Shown: positions 14,536 to 25,334, counted from the first letter of the stretch. The stretch: DNA of 64,000 nucleotides from Oscillospiraceae bacterium (GCA_910575505.1 CAJTFK010000010.1:1-64000), one strand, 5' to 3'. Made by a program: numbers and translations. Notes: generated by a model from the sequence alone, not told the origin.

Positions 14536-15888
14536 GTGGAAAACGAGGATCTTCTTCTCCGGCAGATGCCCCACAGCCTGAAGGGGGAGCAGGCGGTTCT
14601 GGGCTCCATCCTGATTGACCCGGACTGCGTGAACAAGGTGATGGGCAAGCTCCGTCCCGAGGACTTTTATCTGAAGCAGAACCGGGAGATTTTCGAGACC
14701 ATTCTCAGCATGTTCACCAACGCCCGGCACATCGACGGAATCACCGTCTGCGAGGAAATGCAGCAGAACGGGGTCTATGATGAGCAGACCACCCGGTCCT
14801 ATCTGGCGCAGCTGATGGACATCACCCCCACCAGCCAGAACGTGGAGGATTACGTGGAGATTGTCCGGAACAGGGCGCTGCTGCGGGCTCTGGTCCAGGC
14901 GTCCGGGGAGATCGCCTCCCTGGCCCGGGAGGGGCTGGGAAGCGCCGGGAACATCCTGGAGATTGCAGAGCAGAAAATTTTCTCCATCCGCCGGGGCCAG
15001 GGGGCTCAGCAGATGGTCCGGATGAAGGAGGTCCTGCCCGATGTGCTGGACCGCCTGGGAGAGATGAGCGAGAGTGAAAACCACCTGCCGGGCCTCTCCA
15101 CGGGCCTCTCCGCCATTGACCGGAAAATAACAGGCCTGAACAAGTCGGACCTGATTCTTCTGGCGGCCCGGCCCGGCATGGGCAAGACCTCTCTGGCTCT
15201 GAACATGGCCCTGAGCGTGGCTAAGAACACGAAAAAGACCGTGGCCGTGTTCTCTCTGGAGATGAACCGGGAGCAGCTGGTGACCCGCATCCTCTCCGCC
15301 GAGGCTCTGGTGGAGAACACCCGCCTGCGGACCGGCAGTTTGCGGGAGACGGACTGGGAGAAGATTGCCGGGGCCACGGCGGTGATGACCCAGCTGGACA
15401 TCCGCATCGACGACAATCCCATGCTCTCCGTGGCGGACATGAACGCCAAGTGCCGCCGGCTGGAAAATCTGTGCCTGGTGGTGGTGGACTACCTCCAGCT
15501 GATGACCTCCGCCTCCGGCGGCCCCCAGCGGGGGGACAGCCGGCAGCAGGTGGTGTCCGACATGTCCCGGATGCTGAAGCTCATGGCCAAGGAGCTGAAC
15601 GTGCCGGTGATCTGCCTGAGCCAGCTCAGCCGCGCCAATGAGAAGCGGGAGGACAAACGGCCCATGCTGTCGGACCTCCGGGAGTCCGGAGCCATCGAGC
15701 AGGACGCGGATATTGTTCTCTTTTTGTACCGGGACGACTATTATAATGAGGACTCGGAAAAGCACAACATTGCCGAGTGCATCGTGGCCAAGAACCGCCA
15801 CGGGGAGACCGGCCGGGTGGACCTGCGGTGGATGCCGGAGTACACCCAGTTCTCTACCCTGGACAGCCGCTATGATGACGAGGACTGA
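14536..15888 (+). CDS. dnaB: Replicative DNA helicase DnaB
   Basis: A hexameric 5'-3' helicase at the replication fork (named dnaC in Bacillus). The 450 aa comprise an N-terminal DnaB domain (MPHSLKGEQAVLGSILID) and a RecA-like ATPase with Walker A AARPGMGKTSLAL (near residue 215), Walker B LVVVDYLQLM, and the DLRESGAIEQDADIV arginine-finger region. GTG at 14536 follows GACGAGGTGA; the first in-frame start, TTG at 14518, lacks a site. It overlaps tilS by 17 nt. Confidence 0.97.
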   Translation: MENEDLLLRQMPHSLKGEQAVLGSILIDPDCVNKVMGKLRPEDFYLKQNREIFETILSMFTNARHIDGITVCEEMQQNGVYDEQTTRSYLAQLMDITPTSQNVEDYVEIVRNRALLRALVQASGEIASLAREGLGSAGNILEIAEQKIFSIRRGQGAQQMVRMKEVLPDVLDRLGEMSESENHLPGLSTGLSAIDRKITGLNKSDLILLAARPGMGKTSLALNMALSVAKNTKKTVAVFSLEMNREQLVTRILSAEALVENTRLRTGSLRETDWEKIAGATAVMTQLDIRIDDNPMLSVADMNAKCRRLENLCLVVVDYLQLMTSASGGPQRGDSRQQVVSDMSRMLKLMAKELNVPVICLSQLSRANEKREDKRPMLSDLRESGAIEQDADIVLFLYRDDYYNEDSEKHNIAECIVAKNRHGETGRVDLRWMPEYTQFSTLDSRYDDED

Positions 15889-17281
15889 GCTGCTGGAGCG
15901 GGCCCCTTACGCGGTCCTGCCGGAGCGGGGGGAGACGGTCCTCTGCGCCGTCTCCGGGGGTCTGGACTCCATGTGCCTGCTGTTCATGCTGGACGCCTGG
16001 TGCAGGGAGCGGGAGGGGCAGGTGATTGCCGCCCACTTCAACCACCAGCTCCGGGACGGAACGGCCCTCCGGGACGAGGCCTTTGTCCGGAAGGCCTGCG
16101 GGGATTGGGGGACTCCCCTGACCGTGGGCCGGGGAGACGTCCGGGCCCTTGCCGCCCGGGAGGGGCTTTCTCTGGAGGAGGCCGCCCGGACGCTGCGCTA
16201 CGCCTTCCTCCGCCAGACGGCGGCGGAGCGTGGATGCAAACGCCTTTACACCGCCCACCACGCCGGCGACAACGCCGAAACCGTCCTGTTGAACCTCATT
16301 CGGGGGACCGGGCTCCGGGGCCTGGCGGGCATGGAGTACCGGCGGGATGACGTCTGCCGCCCCCTGCTGGCTGTGACCCGGGCGGAGCTAGAGACCTACG
16401 CCGCCCAGTGGGATATTCCCCACATTGAGGACGAGACCAACGCCGACCCCGCTGCCGCCAGCCGGAATTTTCTGCGATTGCAGATCATGCCCCTGCTGAA
16501 GGAGCTGAACCCGAAGGCCGTGGAGCATATCAACCAGACGGCCCGGCGGGTCCGGGAGGCGGACCGCGCCCTGGAGCGGGACGCGGCGGAGCGCACCGCC
16601 CACGTGGAGGTCCGGGAGGGCCGGGTGACCCTGGCCATTGACCTGCTGTTCGCCGCGCCGGAGGCGGTGCGGCCCCGGATGCTGCTGATTTTGTTCGACC
16701 GGCTGGGCGTGGGCCGGAGGGACATCGGAGCGGTCCATCTGAACGCCATTCTGAGTATGGCCCGCCATACGGACCAGAGCCGGGAGAGCCGCCTGAGCCT
16801 GCCCCATGGCGTCACCGCCCGGTACTGCCGGCGGTGGCTGATTCTGGAGACCCGGCCCCAGACCCTGACGGAGGTCCAATTGATGCCGGGACGGCCCCTG
16901 ATCTGGGGGGACTACCGCCTGACCCTCCTGGACCGGCCGGAGGGGGAGGGCCTGGCCCTGCGGCCCCGGACGCCCTCGGAGAGCTGGGCGGTCAGCGTGG
17001 GGCCCTGCGTGCCGGGGGACCGGCTGACCCTGCCGGGGGCCCGGGGAAGCCGCAGTGTAAAGCGGCTCTGTCTGGACCGGCGTATTTCCCTGGCGGAGCG
17101 GGACCGCCTGCCCGCCGTGTATGTGGAGGGCAGATTGGCCGCCGTGTGGCGGCTGGGGGTGGACGAGGCTTTTTTGCCCCGCTCCGGGCCGGAGGAGAGA
17201 ACGGAGGAAGCGCCGGAGGCGGCCATCCGGTTTATTAAAATTGAGAGAGACAACAAGGAGGACGGACACGATGCGCAGTGA
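15872..17281 (+). CDS. tilS: tRNA(Ile)-lysidine synthase
   Basis: Modifies C34 of the CAU-anticodon isoleucine tRNA with lysine using ATP, in the cytoplasm. The 469-aa protein starts at one of two adjacent ATGs (15872 or 15875) inside the dnaB end. The PP-loop AVSGGLDSMCLLF lies near residues 24-36, followed by the AHFNHQLRDG, AHHAGDNAETVLLNLIRGTG and RPLLAVTRAELETYA blocks and a C-terminal TilS domain with PGDRLTLPGARGSRSVKRL. It is followed by hpt and ftsH, as in many Firmicutes. The end overlaps hpt by 11 nt. Confidence 0.95.
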   Translation: MMTRTELLERAPYAVLPERGETVLCAVSGGLDSMCLLFMLDAWCREREGQVIAAHFNHQLRDGTALRDEAFVRKACGDWGTPLTVGRGDVRALAAREGLSLEEAARTLRYAFLRQTAAERGCKRLYTAHHAGDNAETVLLNLIRGTGLRGLAGMEYRRDDVCRPLLAVTRAELETYAAQWDIPHIEDETNADPAAASRNFLRLQIMPLLKELNPKAVEHINQTARRVREADRALERDAAERTAHVEVREGRVTLAIDLLFAAPEAVRPRMLLILFDRLGVGRRDIGAVHLNAILSMARHTDQSRESRLSLPHGVTARYCRRWLILETRPQTLTEVQLMPGRPLIWGDYRLTLLDRPEGEGLALRPRTPSESWAVSVGPCVPGDRLTLPGARGSRSVKRLCLDRRISLAERDRLPAVYVEGRLAAVWRLGVDEAFLPRSGPEERTEEAPEAAIRFIKIERDNKEDGHDAQ

Positions 17282-17822
17282 GTTGGAGCAGGATATTTTA
17301 AAGGTCCTGGTGACAGAGGAGGAACTGAAAGCCCGTGTGGCGGAGCTGGGGGATGCCCTGTATGAGCGGTTCGAGGGGAAGAATCCCCTGTTTCTGGGGG
17401 TTTTGAAGGGCTGCTTCATGTTTATGACGGACCTGGTCCGCGCCTGCCAGCTGAGGAGCGACATCGAGTTTATCGCCGTCAGCTCCTATCAGAACGCCAC
17501 GGTTTCCTCCGGCAAGGTGCAGATTACCCGGGATCTCCAGCAGGACATCACGGGCCGGGACCTGATTATTGTGGAGGACATTCTGGACTCCGGCAACACC
17601 CTGGCCTTTTTGAAGGACTACTTTATGACCAAGGGCGCGGCCACTATCACCATTGTGACGCTGCTGGATAAGCCTGCCCGCCGGGCCAAGGCCGTGGAGG
17701 CGGATCTGTCGGGCTTCACGGTGCCGGATGAGTTCGTGGTGGGTTATGGGCTGGACTACCGCCAGCAGTACCGGAATCTGCCTTATATCGGCGTTTTGAA
17801 GCCGGAGGTCTATTCCGGCTGA
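17271..17822 (+). CDS. hpt: Hypoxanthine phosphoribosyltransferase
   Basis: A purine salvage enzyme that converts hypoxanthine or guanine plus PRPP to IMP or GMP. At 183 aa it has the normal length. The PRPP-binding motif VEDILDSGNTL lies near residues 100-110, and the GVLKGCFMF loop and the base-binding DFVVGYGLDYRQ-type block (DEFVVGYGLDYRQQYR) near the end are clear. ATG at 17271 is preceded by AAGGAGGAC inside tilS, so translation is coupled. Confidence 0.97.
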   Translation: MRSELEQDILKVLVTEEELKARVAELGDALYERFEGKNPLFLGVLKGCFMFMTDLVRACQLRSDIEFIAVSSYQNATVSSGKVQITRDLQQDITGRDLIIVEDILDSGNTLAFLKDYFMTKGAATITIVTLLDKPARRAKAVEADLSGFTVPDEFVVGYGLDYRQQYRNLPYIGVLKPEVYSG

Positions 17823-17918
17823 GCGGTTTTTATAGCTGCCGGAGAGGGCCGCAGCGCGGCCCTGCGGCGGACTGCATAGCCGGCAGACTGGGAAATCCGG
17901 ACGGCCCGCCGCTGCCTG

Positions 17919-17941
17919 AAAACCGGCTTGTACCGGTTTTT
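17919..17941 (+). terminator. Intrinsic terminator between hpt and ftsH
   Basis: AAAACCGG (17919-17926) pairs with CCGGTTTT (17933-17940), followed by further T. It may be partial, letting some transcription reach ftsH. Confidence 0.6.
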
Positions 17942-17972
17942 AAGTGTGCCGGCTATATAAGGAGGCGATCCC

Positions 17973-19817
17973 TTGTCAAGACAGAATCGAATGTCCAATC
18001 TCACCTTTCTTCTGCTGGGGCTGGTGATCCTGCTGTGTGTCAGCTGGACCTGGCAGCTGAACAGCCAGGAGGGCCGTCTGGAGTTCTCCCAGGTGGAGCG
18101 GCTGTTCCGGCAGGAGAAGGTGGAGTCCTTTGTGATTCGGGACAACACCCTGGTGATGAAGCTGCGGGAGCCGCTGAACGGCGCCGACTCGGCCCGATAT
18201 GAGCTCTACGACTTCGACCTATTTTATGATACCCTGGGGGAGCTGGTGGAAGCCCAGGCCGCCAAGGGCGTTCTCACGTCCTATGACTACCAGCAGGACC
18301 ACTCCACCAACTGGCTGGAAATCCTGCTGCCCTGGGTGCTGACCGCCATGTTGCTGGCGGGCATGTGGTATGTGTTTTTCCTCCGGGGCCAGGGGGGCGG
18401 CATGGGCGGGGACCGGATGGCCAAATTCGGCTCCGCCAGAACCCGGACCCTCTCGGACAAGGACAAGAAGGTCACCTTCCTGGACGTGGCCGGGGCCGAT
18501 GAGGAGAAGGAGGAGCTTCAGGAGATTGTGGAGTTCCTCCGGGACCCCAAGCGCTTTATGAACCTGGGGGCCCGCATCCCCAAGGGCGTGCTGCTGGTGG
18601 GCCCTCCGGGCACCGGGAAGACCCTGCTGGCCAAGGCGGTGGCCGGAGAGGCCGGGGTGGGCTTCCTGTCCATCTCCGGGTCGGACTTTGTGGAGCTCTA
18701 TGTAGGCGTAGGCGCCAGCCGGGTCCGGGACCTCTTCGATCAGGCCAAGAAAACCGCCCCCGCCATTGTCTTCATCGACGAGATCGACGCCGTGGGCCGC
18801 CAGCGGGGCACCGGCGTCGGCGGCGGCCACGACGAGCGGGAGCAGACCCTGAACCAGCTCCTTGTGGAGATGGACGGCTTTGCCGCCAACGAGGGCGTGG
18901 TGGTTCTGGCGGCCACCAACCGCGCCGACGTGCTGGATCCGGCGCTGCTGCGGCCTGGACGGTTCGACCGGCAGATTTACGTGGGTCTCCCCGATATCAA
19001 GGGCCGGGAGGAAATTCTGAAGGTCCATGTAAAGGAAAAGCCCCTGGCGGAGGACGTGGATCTGCGGAAGCTGGCCCGGGGCACCGCCGGCTTTACCGGC
19101 GCGGACCTGGAGAATCTGGTCAACGAGGGGGCTTTGCTGGCCGCCCGGCGGAATAAGCCCTTTATCTCGATGGAGGACCTGCGGCAGGCGGAGATCAAGG
19201 TCATCGCCGGTCCGGAGAAGCGGAGCCGGGTGATTCCGCCCCACGAACGGGAGCTCACCGCCTGGCACGAGGCGGGCCACGCCGTGGTGATGCACGCCCT
19301 GCCGGACCACGACCCGGTGAATCAGATTACCATCGTCCCCAGAGGGCAGGCGGGAGGCATGACCATCGCCCTGCCGGAGGAGGACCGGTCCTACCTCTCC
19401 AAGCGCTATATGGAGGACCAGATTGTGGCCCTGCTTGGAGGACGGGTGTCGGAGCAGCTGTGTCTGGGGGACGTGTCCACCGGGGCCAGCAACGACATCC
19501 AGCGGGCCACCGCCATTGCCCGGAAGATGGTGACGGTCTACGGCATGAGCGAGCGAATCGGCACGGTGTCCTTTGCGGGGGGCCATGACGAGGTGTTCAT
19601 CGGACGGACCATGAGCCAGGGCCGGAGCTACTCCGAGGCGGTGGCCGCCCAGATTGACGAGGAGGTCCGCCGGGTCATCGGTGAGGCCTACCGCCGCTGC
19701 GAGGACATCCTCACCGCCCGGCGGGAGCAGCTGGATGCCGTGGCGAACTACCTTCTGGAGCACGAGACCATGGAGCGGGAGGACTTTCTGGCCGTCTTCG
19801 GTGAGAAGCCGGGGTAG
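17973..19817 (+). CDS. ftsH: ATP-dependent zinc metalloprotease FtsH
   Basis: A membrane AAA+ protease that degrades misfolded membrane proteins and regulators. The 614 residues include a first transmembrane helix (about 9-27), an extracytoplasmic part, a second helix (about 108-130), an AAA domain with Walker A GPPGTGKT near 210, Walker [12 protein letters not shown] and SRH, and zinc motif HEAGH at 432-436. The TTG at 17973 is chosen because AAGGAGG lies 7 nt upstream; ATG 18 nt later would sit too far away. A terminator follows. Confidence 0.97.
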   Translation: MSRQNRMSNLTFLLLGLVILLCVSWTWQLNSQEGRLEFSQVERLFRQEKVESFVIRDNTLVMKLREPLNGADSARYELYDFDLFYDTLGELVEAQAAKGVLTSYDYQQDHSTNWLEILLPWVLTAMLLAGMWYVFFLRGQGGGMGGDRMAKFGSARTRTLSDKDKKVTFLDVAGADEEKEELQEIVEFLRDPKRFMNLGARIPKGVLLVGPPGTGKTLLAKAVAGEAGVGFLSISGSDFVELYVGVGASRVRDLFDQAKKTAPAIVFIDEIDAVGRQRGTGVGGGHDEREQTLNQLLVEMDGFAANEGVVVLAATNRADVLDPALLRPGRFDRQIYVGLPDIKGREEILKVHVKEKPLAEDVDLRKLARGTAGFTGADLENLVNEGALLAARRNKPFISMEDLRQAEIKVIAGPEKRSRVIPPHERELTAWHEAGHAVVMHALPDHDPVNQITIVPRGQAGGMTIALPEEDRSYLSKRYMEDQIVALLGGRVSEQLCLGDVSTGASNDIQRATAIARKMVTVYGMSERIGTVSFAGGHDEVFIGRTMSQGRSYSEAVAAQIDEEVRRVIGEAYRRCEDILTARREQLDAVANYLLEHETMEREDFLAVFGEKPG

Positions 19818-19857
19818 AAGGCCCGGTCATCCCGCCCCGAGGAATACCGGTGAAAAC

Positions 19858-19882
19858 GAGGGGCCCTCAGGGGCCCCTTTTC
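19858..19882 (+). terminator. Intrinsic terminator of ftsH
   Basis: GGGGCCC and GGGCCCC form a GC hairpin around 19860-19877, with TTTT directly after it. Confidence 0.75.
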
Positions 19883-20142
19883 GCTGTTTTCCCCCGGAGA
19901 ACTGGCCCCGGGCCTCCGCCGGGCCGGCCTTTTGTCTGAACTGCAAGGAAAAACCCGGAGGCCTCCGGCGAGCTTTCAGCAAAATCACGGAAACGGCTGT
20001 CCGCCGCTGGCGGACGGCAGGACGGCAAAAATTTCCGCCTGCACGGAAACGTCCGCCTGCGGGAGACAAAAGGCCGCTTCTTTGAAGCGGTTCTTTGGAG
20101 GAGGAGGAGAAAAGCAGGAAATCTTTCTGTGTAGAATTGACC
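19883..20142. other. Non-coding gap after ftsH
   Basis: No reading frame here has a ribosome site, family motif or neighbour linkage. The sequence is GC-rich with short inverted words (GTCCGCCGCTGGCGGAC near 19997, a compact hairpin). I see no other element before the livJ promoter. Confidence 0.5.
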
Positions 20143-20171
20143 TTGCAAAGTTGGGGAAAACAACGTAAAAT
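20143..20171 (+). promoter_or_regulatory. Candidate promoter of the liv operon
   Basis: TTGCAA at 20143-20148, a 17-nt spacer, TAAAAT at 20166-20171. The leader to the livJ start is about 110 nt. Confidence 0.55.
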
Positions 20172-20289
20172 GCTTTTATGCCGCCGGCATGGATGAAGAA
20201 CCTGAAACAGAGGCGTTCTGCCCCGTTTCAGGCGGGCCGGCGGTGCGAAACAGGGGCCTCAGGTCCCGTCAAACAGGAGGATGAAAAGA

Positions 20290-21486
20290 ATGAAGAAACT
20301 GTTTTCGATGATGCTGGCTCTGGTCATGGTCCTGAGCCTGGCCGCCTGCGGCGGCGGCTCCGGCAGCGGCTCCGGCGATGCCGTCAGCGGCTCCGGCAGC
20401 TCCGGCGGAAAGACCGTCCGCATCGGCGTGTTCGAGCCCTCCACCGGCGACTCCGGCGCCGGCGGCAAGCAGGAGATGCTGGGTATGCAGTACGCCAACA
20501 AGGAGACCCCGACGGTGGAGATTGGCGGCGAGACCTACAACGTCGAGCTGGTCTACGCCGACAACGCCTCCGACGCCTCCAAGGCTCCCACCGCCGCGTC
20601 TCAGCTGGTGAGTCAGGACGTGAGCCTGGTGCTGGGTACCTACGGCTCCAGCTCCGCCATTGCCGGCGGCCCCATCTTCGGCGAGGCGGGTCTGGCCGCC
20701 ATCGGCGTCACCTGCACGAACCCCGGCGTCACCGCGGGCAACGACTACTATTTCCGCATCTGCTTCCTGGACCCCTTCCAGGGCACCGTTCTGGCGAACT
20801 TCGCCCAGGAGAAGTTCGCCGCCAAGAAGGCGTACCTTCTTGGCGAGCTGGGCAACGACTATGACCAGGGCCTTCTGAACTACTTCGAGCAGGCCTTTGA
20901 CGGCGATGTGGTCAAAAAGTCCTTCCCCCCCAACACCTCCGACTTCTCCACCTACCTGAACGAGGCTGTGGCGGAAAACGCGGACGTCATCTTCTGCCCC
21001 GTCTCCATCGCCTACTCCACCCAGATCGTGAAGCTGGCCGCCTCCATGGGCCTGAGCATCCCCATCCTGGGCTCCGACACCTTGGACAGCAACATGGTTC
21101 TCGAGGCCGCCAAGGGCTCCGACGTGCAGATTTACGTCTCCACCTTCTACCAGGAGGGCGGTGCGCCGGACTTCGACAATGGCATCAAGGCCTGGCTGGC
21201 GGAGGACTCTACCGCCATGACCAACAACGGCGGCAACGATACCATCGCCGCTGTTACCGCCATGGGCTATGACGCGTACTACGTGGCCCTGGAAGCCCTG
21301 AAGGCCGCCGGCTCCACCGACAAGGGCGCGGTCAAGGCCGCCCTGCCCAGCCTGAGCTATACCGGCGTGTCCGGAGCCATCGCCTTTGACGATGTGGGCG
21401 ACGCCATCCGGGATACCGCCTATATCAAGACGGCGGACAACGCCGCCGGCGCCTGGATCCTGGAAACCGTCCAGACGGCAAAGTAA
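20290..21486 (+). CDS. livJ: Branched-chain amino acid ABC transporter, substrate-binding lipoprotein
   Basis: A surface lipoprotein that captures Leu/Ile/Val-type ligands for the LivHMGF importer. The 398 residues have a signal peptide with lipobox SLAAC, a Gly/Ser linker, and a type I periplasmic-binding fold (TVRIGVFEPSTGDSG, then GTYGSSSAIAGGPIFGEAGL). The ATG at 20290 is 9 nt after AGGAGG; the ATG at 20281 would abut the site. A large hairpin and a family A repeat separate it from livH, which may allow higher expression of the binding protein. Confidence 0.95.
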   Translation: MKKLFSMMLALVMVLSLAACGGGSGSGSGDAVSGSGSSGGKTVRIGVFEPSTGDSGAGGKQEMLGMQYANKETPTVEIGGETYNVELVYADNASDASKAPTAASQLVSQDVSLVLGTYGSSSAIAGGPIFGEAGLAAIGVTCTNPGVTAGNDYYFRICFLDPFQGTVLANFAQEKFAAKKAYLLGELGNDYDQGLLNYFEQAFDGDVVKKSFPPNTSDFSTYLNEAVAENADVIFCPVSIAYSTQIVKLAASMGLSIPILGSDTLDSNMVLEAAKGSDVQIYVSTFYQEGGAPDFDNGIKAWLAEDSTAMTNNGGNDTIAAVTAMGYDAYYVALEALKAAGSTDKGAVKAALPSLSYTGVSGAIAFDDVGDAIRDTAYIKTADNAAGAWILETVQTAK

Positions 21487-21514
21487 GCGGGCCATTCCCG
21501 AACATGTTCGATAT

Positions 21515-21548
21515 GCCTGCCGGGGGAGGGAAAAGCTCCTCCGGCAGG
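21515..21548 (+). other. Hairpin after livJ
   Basis: GCCTGCCGGGGGAG (21515-21528) pairs with CTCCTCCGGCAGG (21535-21547). No T-run follows, so it more likely protects the livJ message or attenuates partially than terminates. Confidence 0.55.
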
Positions 21549-21597
21549 CTCCGGCATTCCGTTTCCTGAATGGAATCGCCCGGTTTGAAGTTCCCAA

Positions 21598-21692
21598 AAA
21601 TGAAGCGTTAGGAATTCGGAATTGCGTCAGAGTCAAAGACGGCGGGACAAACAGGTGAAAATTCCTAATTCCTAATTCCTCATTCCGAATTC
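21598..21692. repeat. Dispersed repeat family A, longest copy
   Basis: TTAGGAATTCGGAATT on the left mirrors AATTCCTAATTCCTCATT near 21660-21682, with about 45 nt between the arms. It fills the livJ-livH gap just before the livH ribosome site. Confidence 0.6.
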
Positions 21693-21709
21693 AAAAGGAG
21701 GGTCTCCGC

Positions 21710-22609
21710 GTGCAATATGCCATATCCATTCTGCTCTCCGGCATCTCCCTGGGGGGGCAGTACGCCCTGATTGCCATTGGCTATACCCTGGTCTACGGCA
21801 TCCTGCGCCTGATTAACTTCGCTCACGGCGACGTGTTCATGGTGGCGGGCCTGCTGATGGTCTATCTCACCAGCTTCCTGGGAGGCATTCTGCCGCCGGC
21901 GGCGGTGATTCCCGCGGGGCTGCTGCTGGCCGTGGTGCTGACGGTGGTCCTGGGCTTTGTCATCGAGCGGGCGGCCTATAAGCCCCTGCGGGAAGCGCCC
22001 CGGATGAGCGTTATGATCTCCGCCATCGGCGTGAGCTATCTGCTCCAGAACCTTGCGACCTATATCACCGGCGGCCTGCCCCAGATGTACCCCGAGATTC
22101 CGGGCATTTCCAAGACCATCACCATCGCCGGCGTGCCCACCAAGGTGGTCACGGTGGTGACGCCCGTTTTGGTGCTGGTGCTGGTCGTCGCCCTGACCCA
22201 GCTCATCAACCACACCAAGATCGGCATGGCCATGCGGGCGGCGGCCAAGGACTTCGAGACCGCCCAGCTCATGGGCATCCGCATCAACGCCGTTATCTCC
22301 GTGACCTTTGTCATCGGCTCCTTCCTGGCGGCGGTGGGCTCCGTCCTGTATTTCACAAATTATCCCTCCATCGTGCCCCTCTCCGGCGCTCTGCCGGGCC
22401 TGCGGGCCTTTGTGGCGGCGGTATTCGGCGGCATCGGCTCCATTCCCGGGGCCGTTGTGGGGGCCTTCATCATCGGCATCTCCGAGAGCGTCATCAAGGG
22501 CTCCAGCTGGAGCATCTTTTCCGACGCCTTCACCTTTGCCCTGCTGATTGTGATTCTGGTGGCGAAGCCCACAGGCCTCTTCGGTGAGAAAGTCACCGAC
22601 AAAGTGTAA
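21710..22609 (+). CDS. livH: Branched-chain amino acid ABC transporter permease LivH
   Basis: An integral membrane subunit, 299 aa with about eight hydrophobic helices. Family blocks are YALIAIGYTLVYGILRLINFAHGDVFMVAG at the N terminus and the ATPase-coupling loop GMAMRAAAKDFETAQLMGI. GTG at 21710 follows AAAGGAGGG. The next gene begins 12 nt downstream. Confidence 0.96.
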   Translation: MQYAISILLSGISLGGQYALIAIGYTLVYGILRLINFAHGDVFMVAGLLMVYLTSFLGGILPPAAVIPAGLLLAVVLTVVLGFVIERAAYKPLREAPRMSVMISAIGVSYLLQNLATYITGGLPQMYPEIPGISKTITIAGVPTKVVTVVTPVLVLVLVVALTQLINHTKIGMAMRAAAKDFETAQLMGIRINAVISVTFVIGSFLAAVGSVLYFTNYPSIVPLSGALPGLRAFVAAVFGGIGSIPGAVVGAFIIGISESVIKGSSWSIFSDAFTFALLIVILVAKPTGLFGEKVTDKV

Positions 22610-22621
22610 GGAGGGGCGGCA

Positions 22622-23770
22622 ATGGAAAAGACAAATAAAAAGCGCCTGTGGATCACCCTTCTGTGTGCCGCGGCTCTTCTGATTCTGGTGACGCTGCTGG
22701 AAAACGTGCTGGACCCCAGCAAAAACGTCATGCTGTTTATCTCTCTGAAAAAGGGCGCGGTTTACGCTCTGGTGGCGGTGTCCATGAACCTCCTCAACGG
22801 CTTCACGGGTCTGTTCTCCCTGGGGCAGGCGGGGTTCATGCTGCTGGGAGCGTACACCTACGCCATTTTGACCATTCCCACCGATCAGCGGGACGCCGTT
22901 TACTATATTTACAACGGTTCCGCCATCAACTTCTCCCTGCCGGAGCTCCTGGGCGGAGGCCCCGTGGGGCTGGTGCTGGGGGTGCTCCTGGCTCTGATTC
23001 TGGGCGGCTGCGTGGCGGCGGCGGTGGCGTGGCTCATCGGCCTTCCCGTGCTGCGCCTGAAAAGCGACTATCTGGCCATTGCCACCCTGGGCTTCGGCGA
23101 AATTATCCGGGCCGTCTTCCAGTGGGACAAACTGGGCCCCGTGACCAACGGCGCCAACGCCCTGAAGAACTTTCCCACCTTCTCCAGCTTCAACATCCAG
23201 GGTGGCCCGCGGCTGTCCACCTGCGTGGCCTTCCTGCTGGCGGGAATCTGCATTGCCGTGATTCTGCTGCTGATTAACTCCACCTATGGCCGGGCCTTCA
23301 AGGCCATCCGGGACGACGAGGTAGCGGCGGAGGCCATGGGTATCAATCTGGCCCGGCACAAGCGTCTGTCCTTCTGCATCAGCTCCTTTTTCGCCGGGGT
23401 GGGCGGAGGCCTCTTTGCCATGCTGGTGAACCAGGCCCAGGCCAAGACCTTCACCACCGCCATGACCTATGAAATTCTGCTGATTGTGGTTATCGGCGGC
23501 ATCGGCTCCGTCTCCGGCAGCTGCATTGCGGCCTTCCTGTACGTGGCCGCCAGCGAGTGGTGGCTGCGGTTCCTGGATACGGAAACCGTGCTGAAAAACG
23601 GCTTCAAAGTCCCCTTCCTGCGGACCGGCTTCCGGATGGTGGTATTTTCCGTCATCATCATGATTGTGGTGCTGTTCTTCCGGAGGGGCATCATGGGAGA
23701 CCGGGAGCTGCCGGATCTTCTGGCGGGACTGTCCGGAAAAACCCGAAGGAAGGAGGCGTCGGGGAAATGA
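22622..23770 (+). CDS. livM: Branched-chain amino acid ABC transporter permease LivM
   Basis: The second membrane subunit, 382 aa, with about ten hydrophobic segments. The motifs LNGFTGLFSLGQAGFMLLGAYTYA and the coupling loop GRAFKAIRDDEVAAEAMGI are typical of LivM. Its C-terminal stretch is basic and cytoplasmic. ATG at 22622 follows AAGGAGGGG. Its stop overlaps the livG start. Confidence 0.96.
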   Translation: MEKTNKKRLWITLLCAAALLILVTLLENVLDPSKNVMLFISLKKGAVYALVAVSMNLLNGFTGLFSLGQAGFMLLGAYTYAILTIPTDQRDAVYYIYNGSAINFSLPELLGGGPVGLVLGVLLALILGGCVAAAVAWLIGLPVLRLKSDYLAIATLGFGEIIRAVFQWDKLGPVTNGANALKNFPTFSSFNIQGGPRLSTCVAFLLAGICIAVILLLINSTYGRAFKAIRDDEVAAEAMGINLARHKRLSFCISSFFAGVGGGLFAMLVNQAQAKTFTTAMTYEILLIVVIGGIGSVSGSCIAAFLYVAASEWWLRFLDTETVLKNGFKVPFLRTGFRMVVFSVIIMIVVLFFRRGIMGDRELPDLLAGLSGKTRRKEASGK

Positions 23771-24601
23771 GCGAAACGGTTTTAAAGGTTGAAAACGTCA
23801 CCATGCAGTTTGGCGGCGTGGTGGCGGTGGACAATTTGAACCTGGAGGTCAACCGGGGTGAGATTGTGGCCCTGATCGGCCCCAACGGCGCGGGAAAGAC
23901 CACGGCCTTCAACGTGATTACCGGGGTCTACCAGCCCACCAACGGCGCTGTCTGGTTCCAGGGTGAGAAGATTGTGGAGAACCATCCCCAGGGCAAAATG
24001 AAAGCCCTGTACAAGGGGGAGCACGCCGGGGAGTATACCGCTGTGCTGGCCCCCACGCCTGACCGTGTGACCCGGCTGGGCATGGCCCGGACGTTCCAGA
24101 ACATCCGGCTTTGGAAGTCCCAGACAGTCTTTGACAACATTTTGATCGCAAAACACTGCCGTGCAACCAGTAATGTGTTTTCCGCGGCGTTCCGGCTGAA
24201 CCGGAAGGAAGAAGCTGAGCAGCGGGAGAATGTTGAGGCGCTGCTGGAAACAGTGGGGCTTGTGGACGTAAAGAACGAACTGGCTACCTCTCTGCCCTAC
24301 GGCAGGCAGAGGCGGCTGGAGATTGCCCGGGCTCTGGCGGCGGAACCGAAGCTGCTGCTTCTGGATGAGCCGGCGGCGGGCATGAACCCCCAGGAGACCG
24401 AGGAGCTGACGGCCTTCATCAGCGAGATCCGGGACCGCTTCCGCCTGACCGTGTTTCTGATCGAGCACCATATGAATCTGGTTATGAATATCTCCGAGCG
24501 CATCTATGTTCTGGATTTCGGCAAGCTCATTGCCCAGGGGACCCCGGCGGAGATTCAGAATGACAAGCGGGTGATTGACGCCTATCTGGGGGTGAGCGGC
24601 G

Positions 24602-24609
<8 letters not shown>
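23767..24609 (+). CDS. livG: Branched-chain amino acid ABC transporter ATPase LivG
   Basis: One of two ATPases of the importer, 280 aa. Walker A GPNGAGKTT is near residue 39, Walker B LLLLDEPAAGMNP, and the H-loop is IEHHMNLVM. The signature is SLPYGRQRRLEIARAL, where the usual LSxGQ is LPYGRQ, common in LivG. A longer-than-usual insert follows the Walker A region (residues about 55-100). ATG at 23767 overlaps the livM stop by 4 nt, and the gene overlaps livF by 8 nt. Confidence 0.95.
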
Positions 24610-25312
<703 letters not shown>

Positions 25313-25334
25313 GGCTTCATGAGAAGAGCACGGC

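Noticed and set aside
20178-20864. 228-codon frame overlapping the livJ start
   Set aside because: Arg/Gly-rich frame-shift shadow of livJ. livJ has the lipobox, ribosome site and family match.
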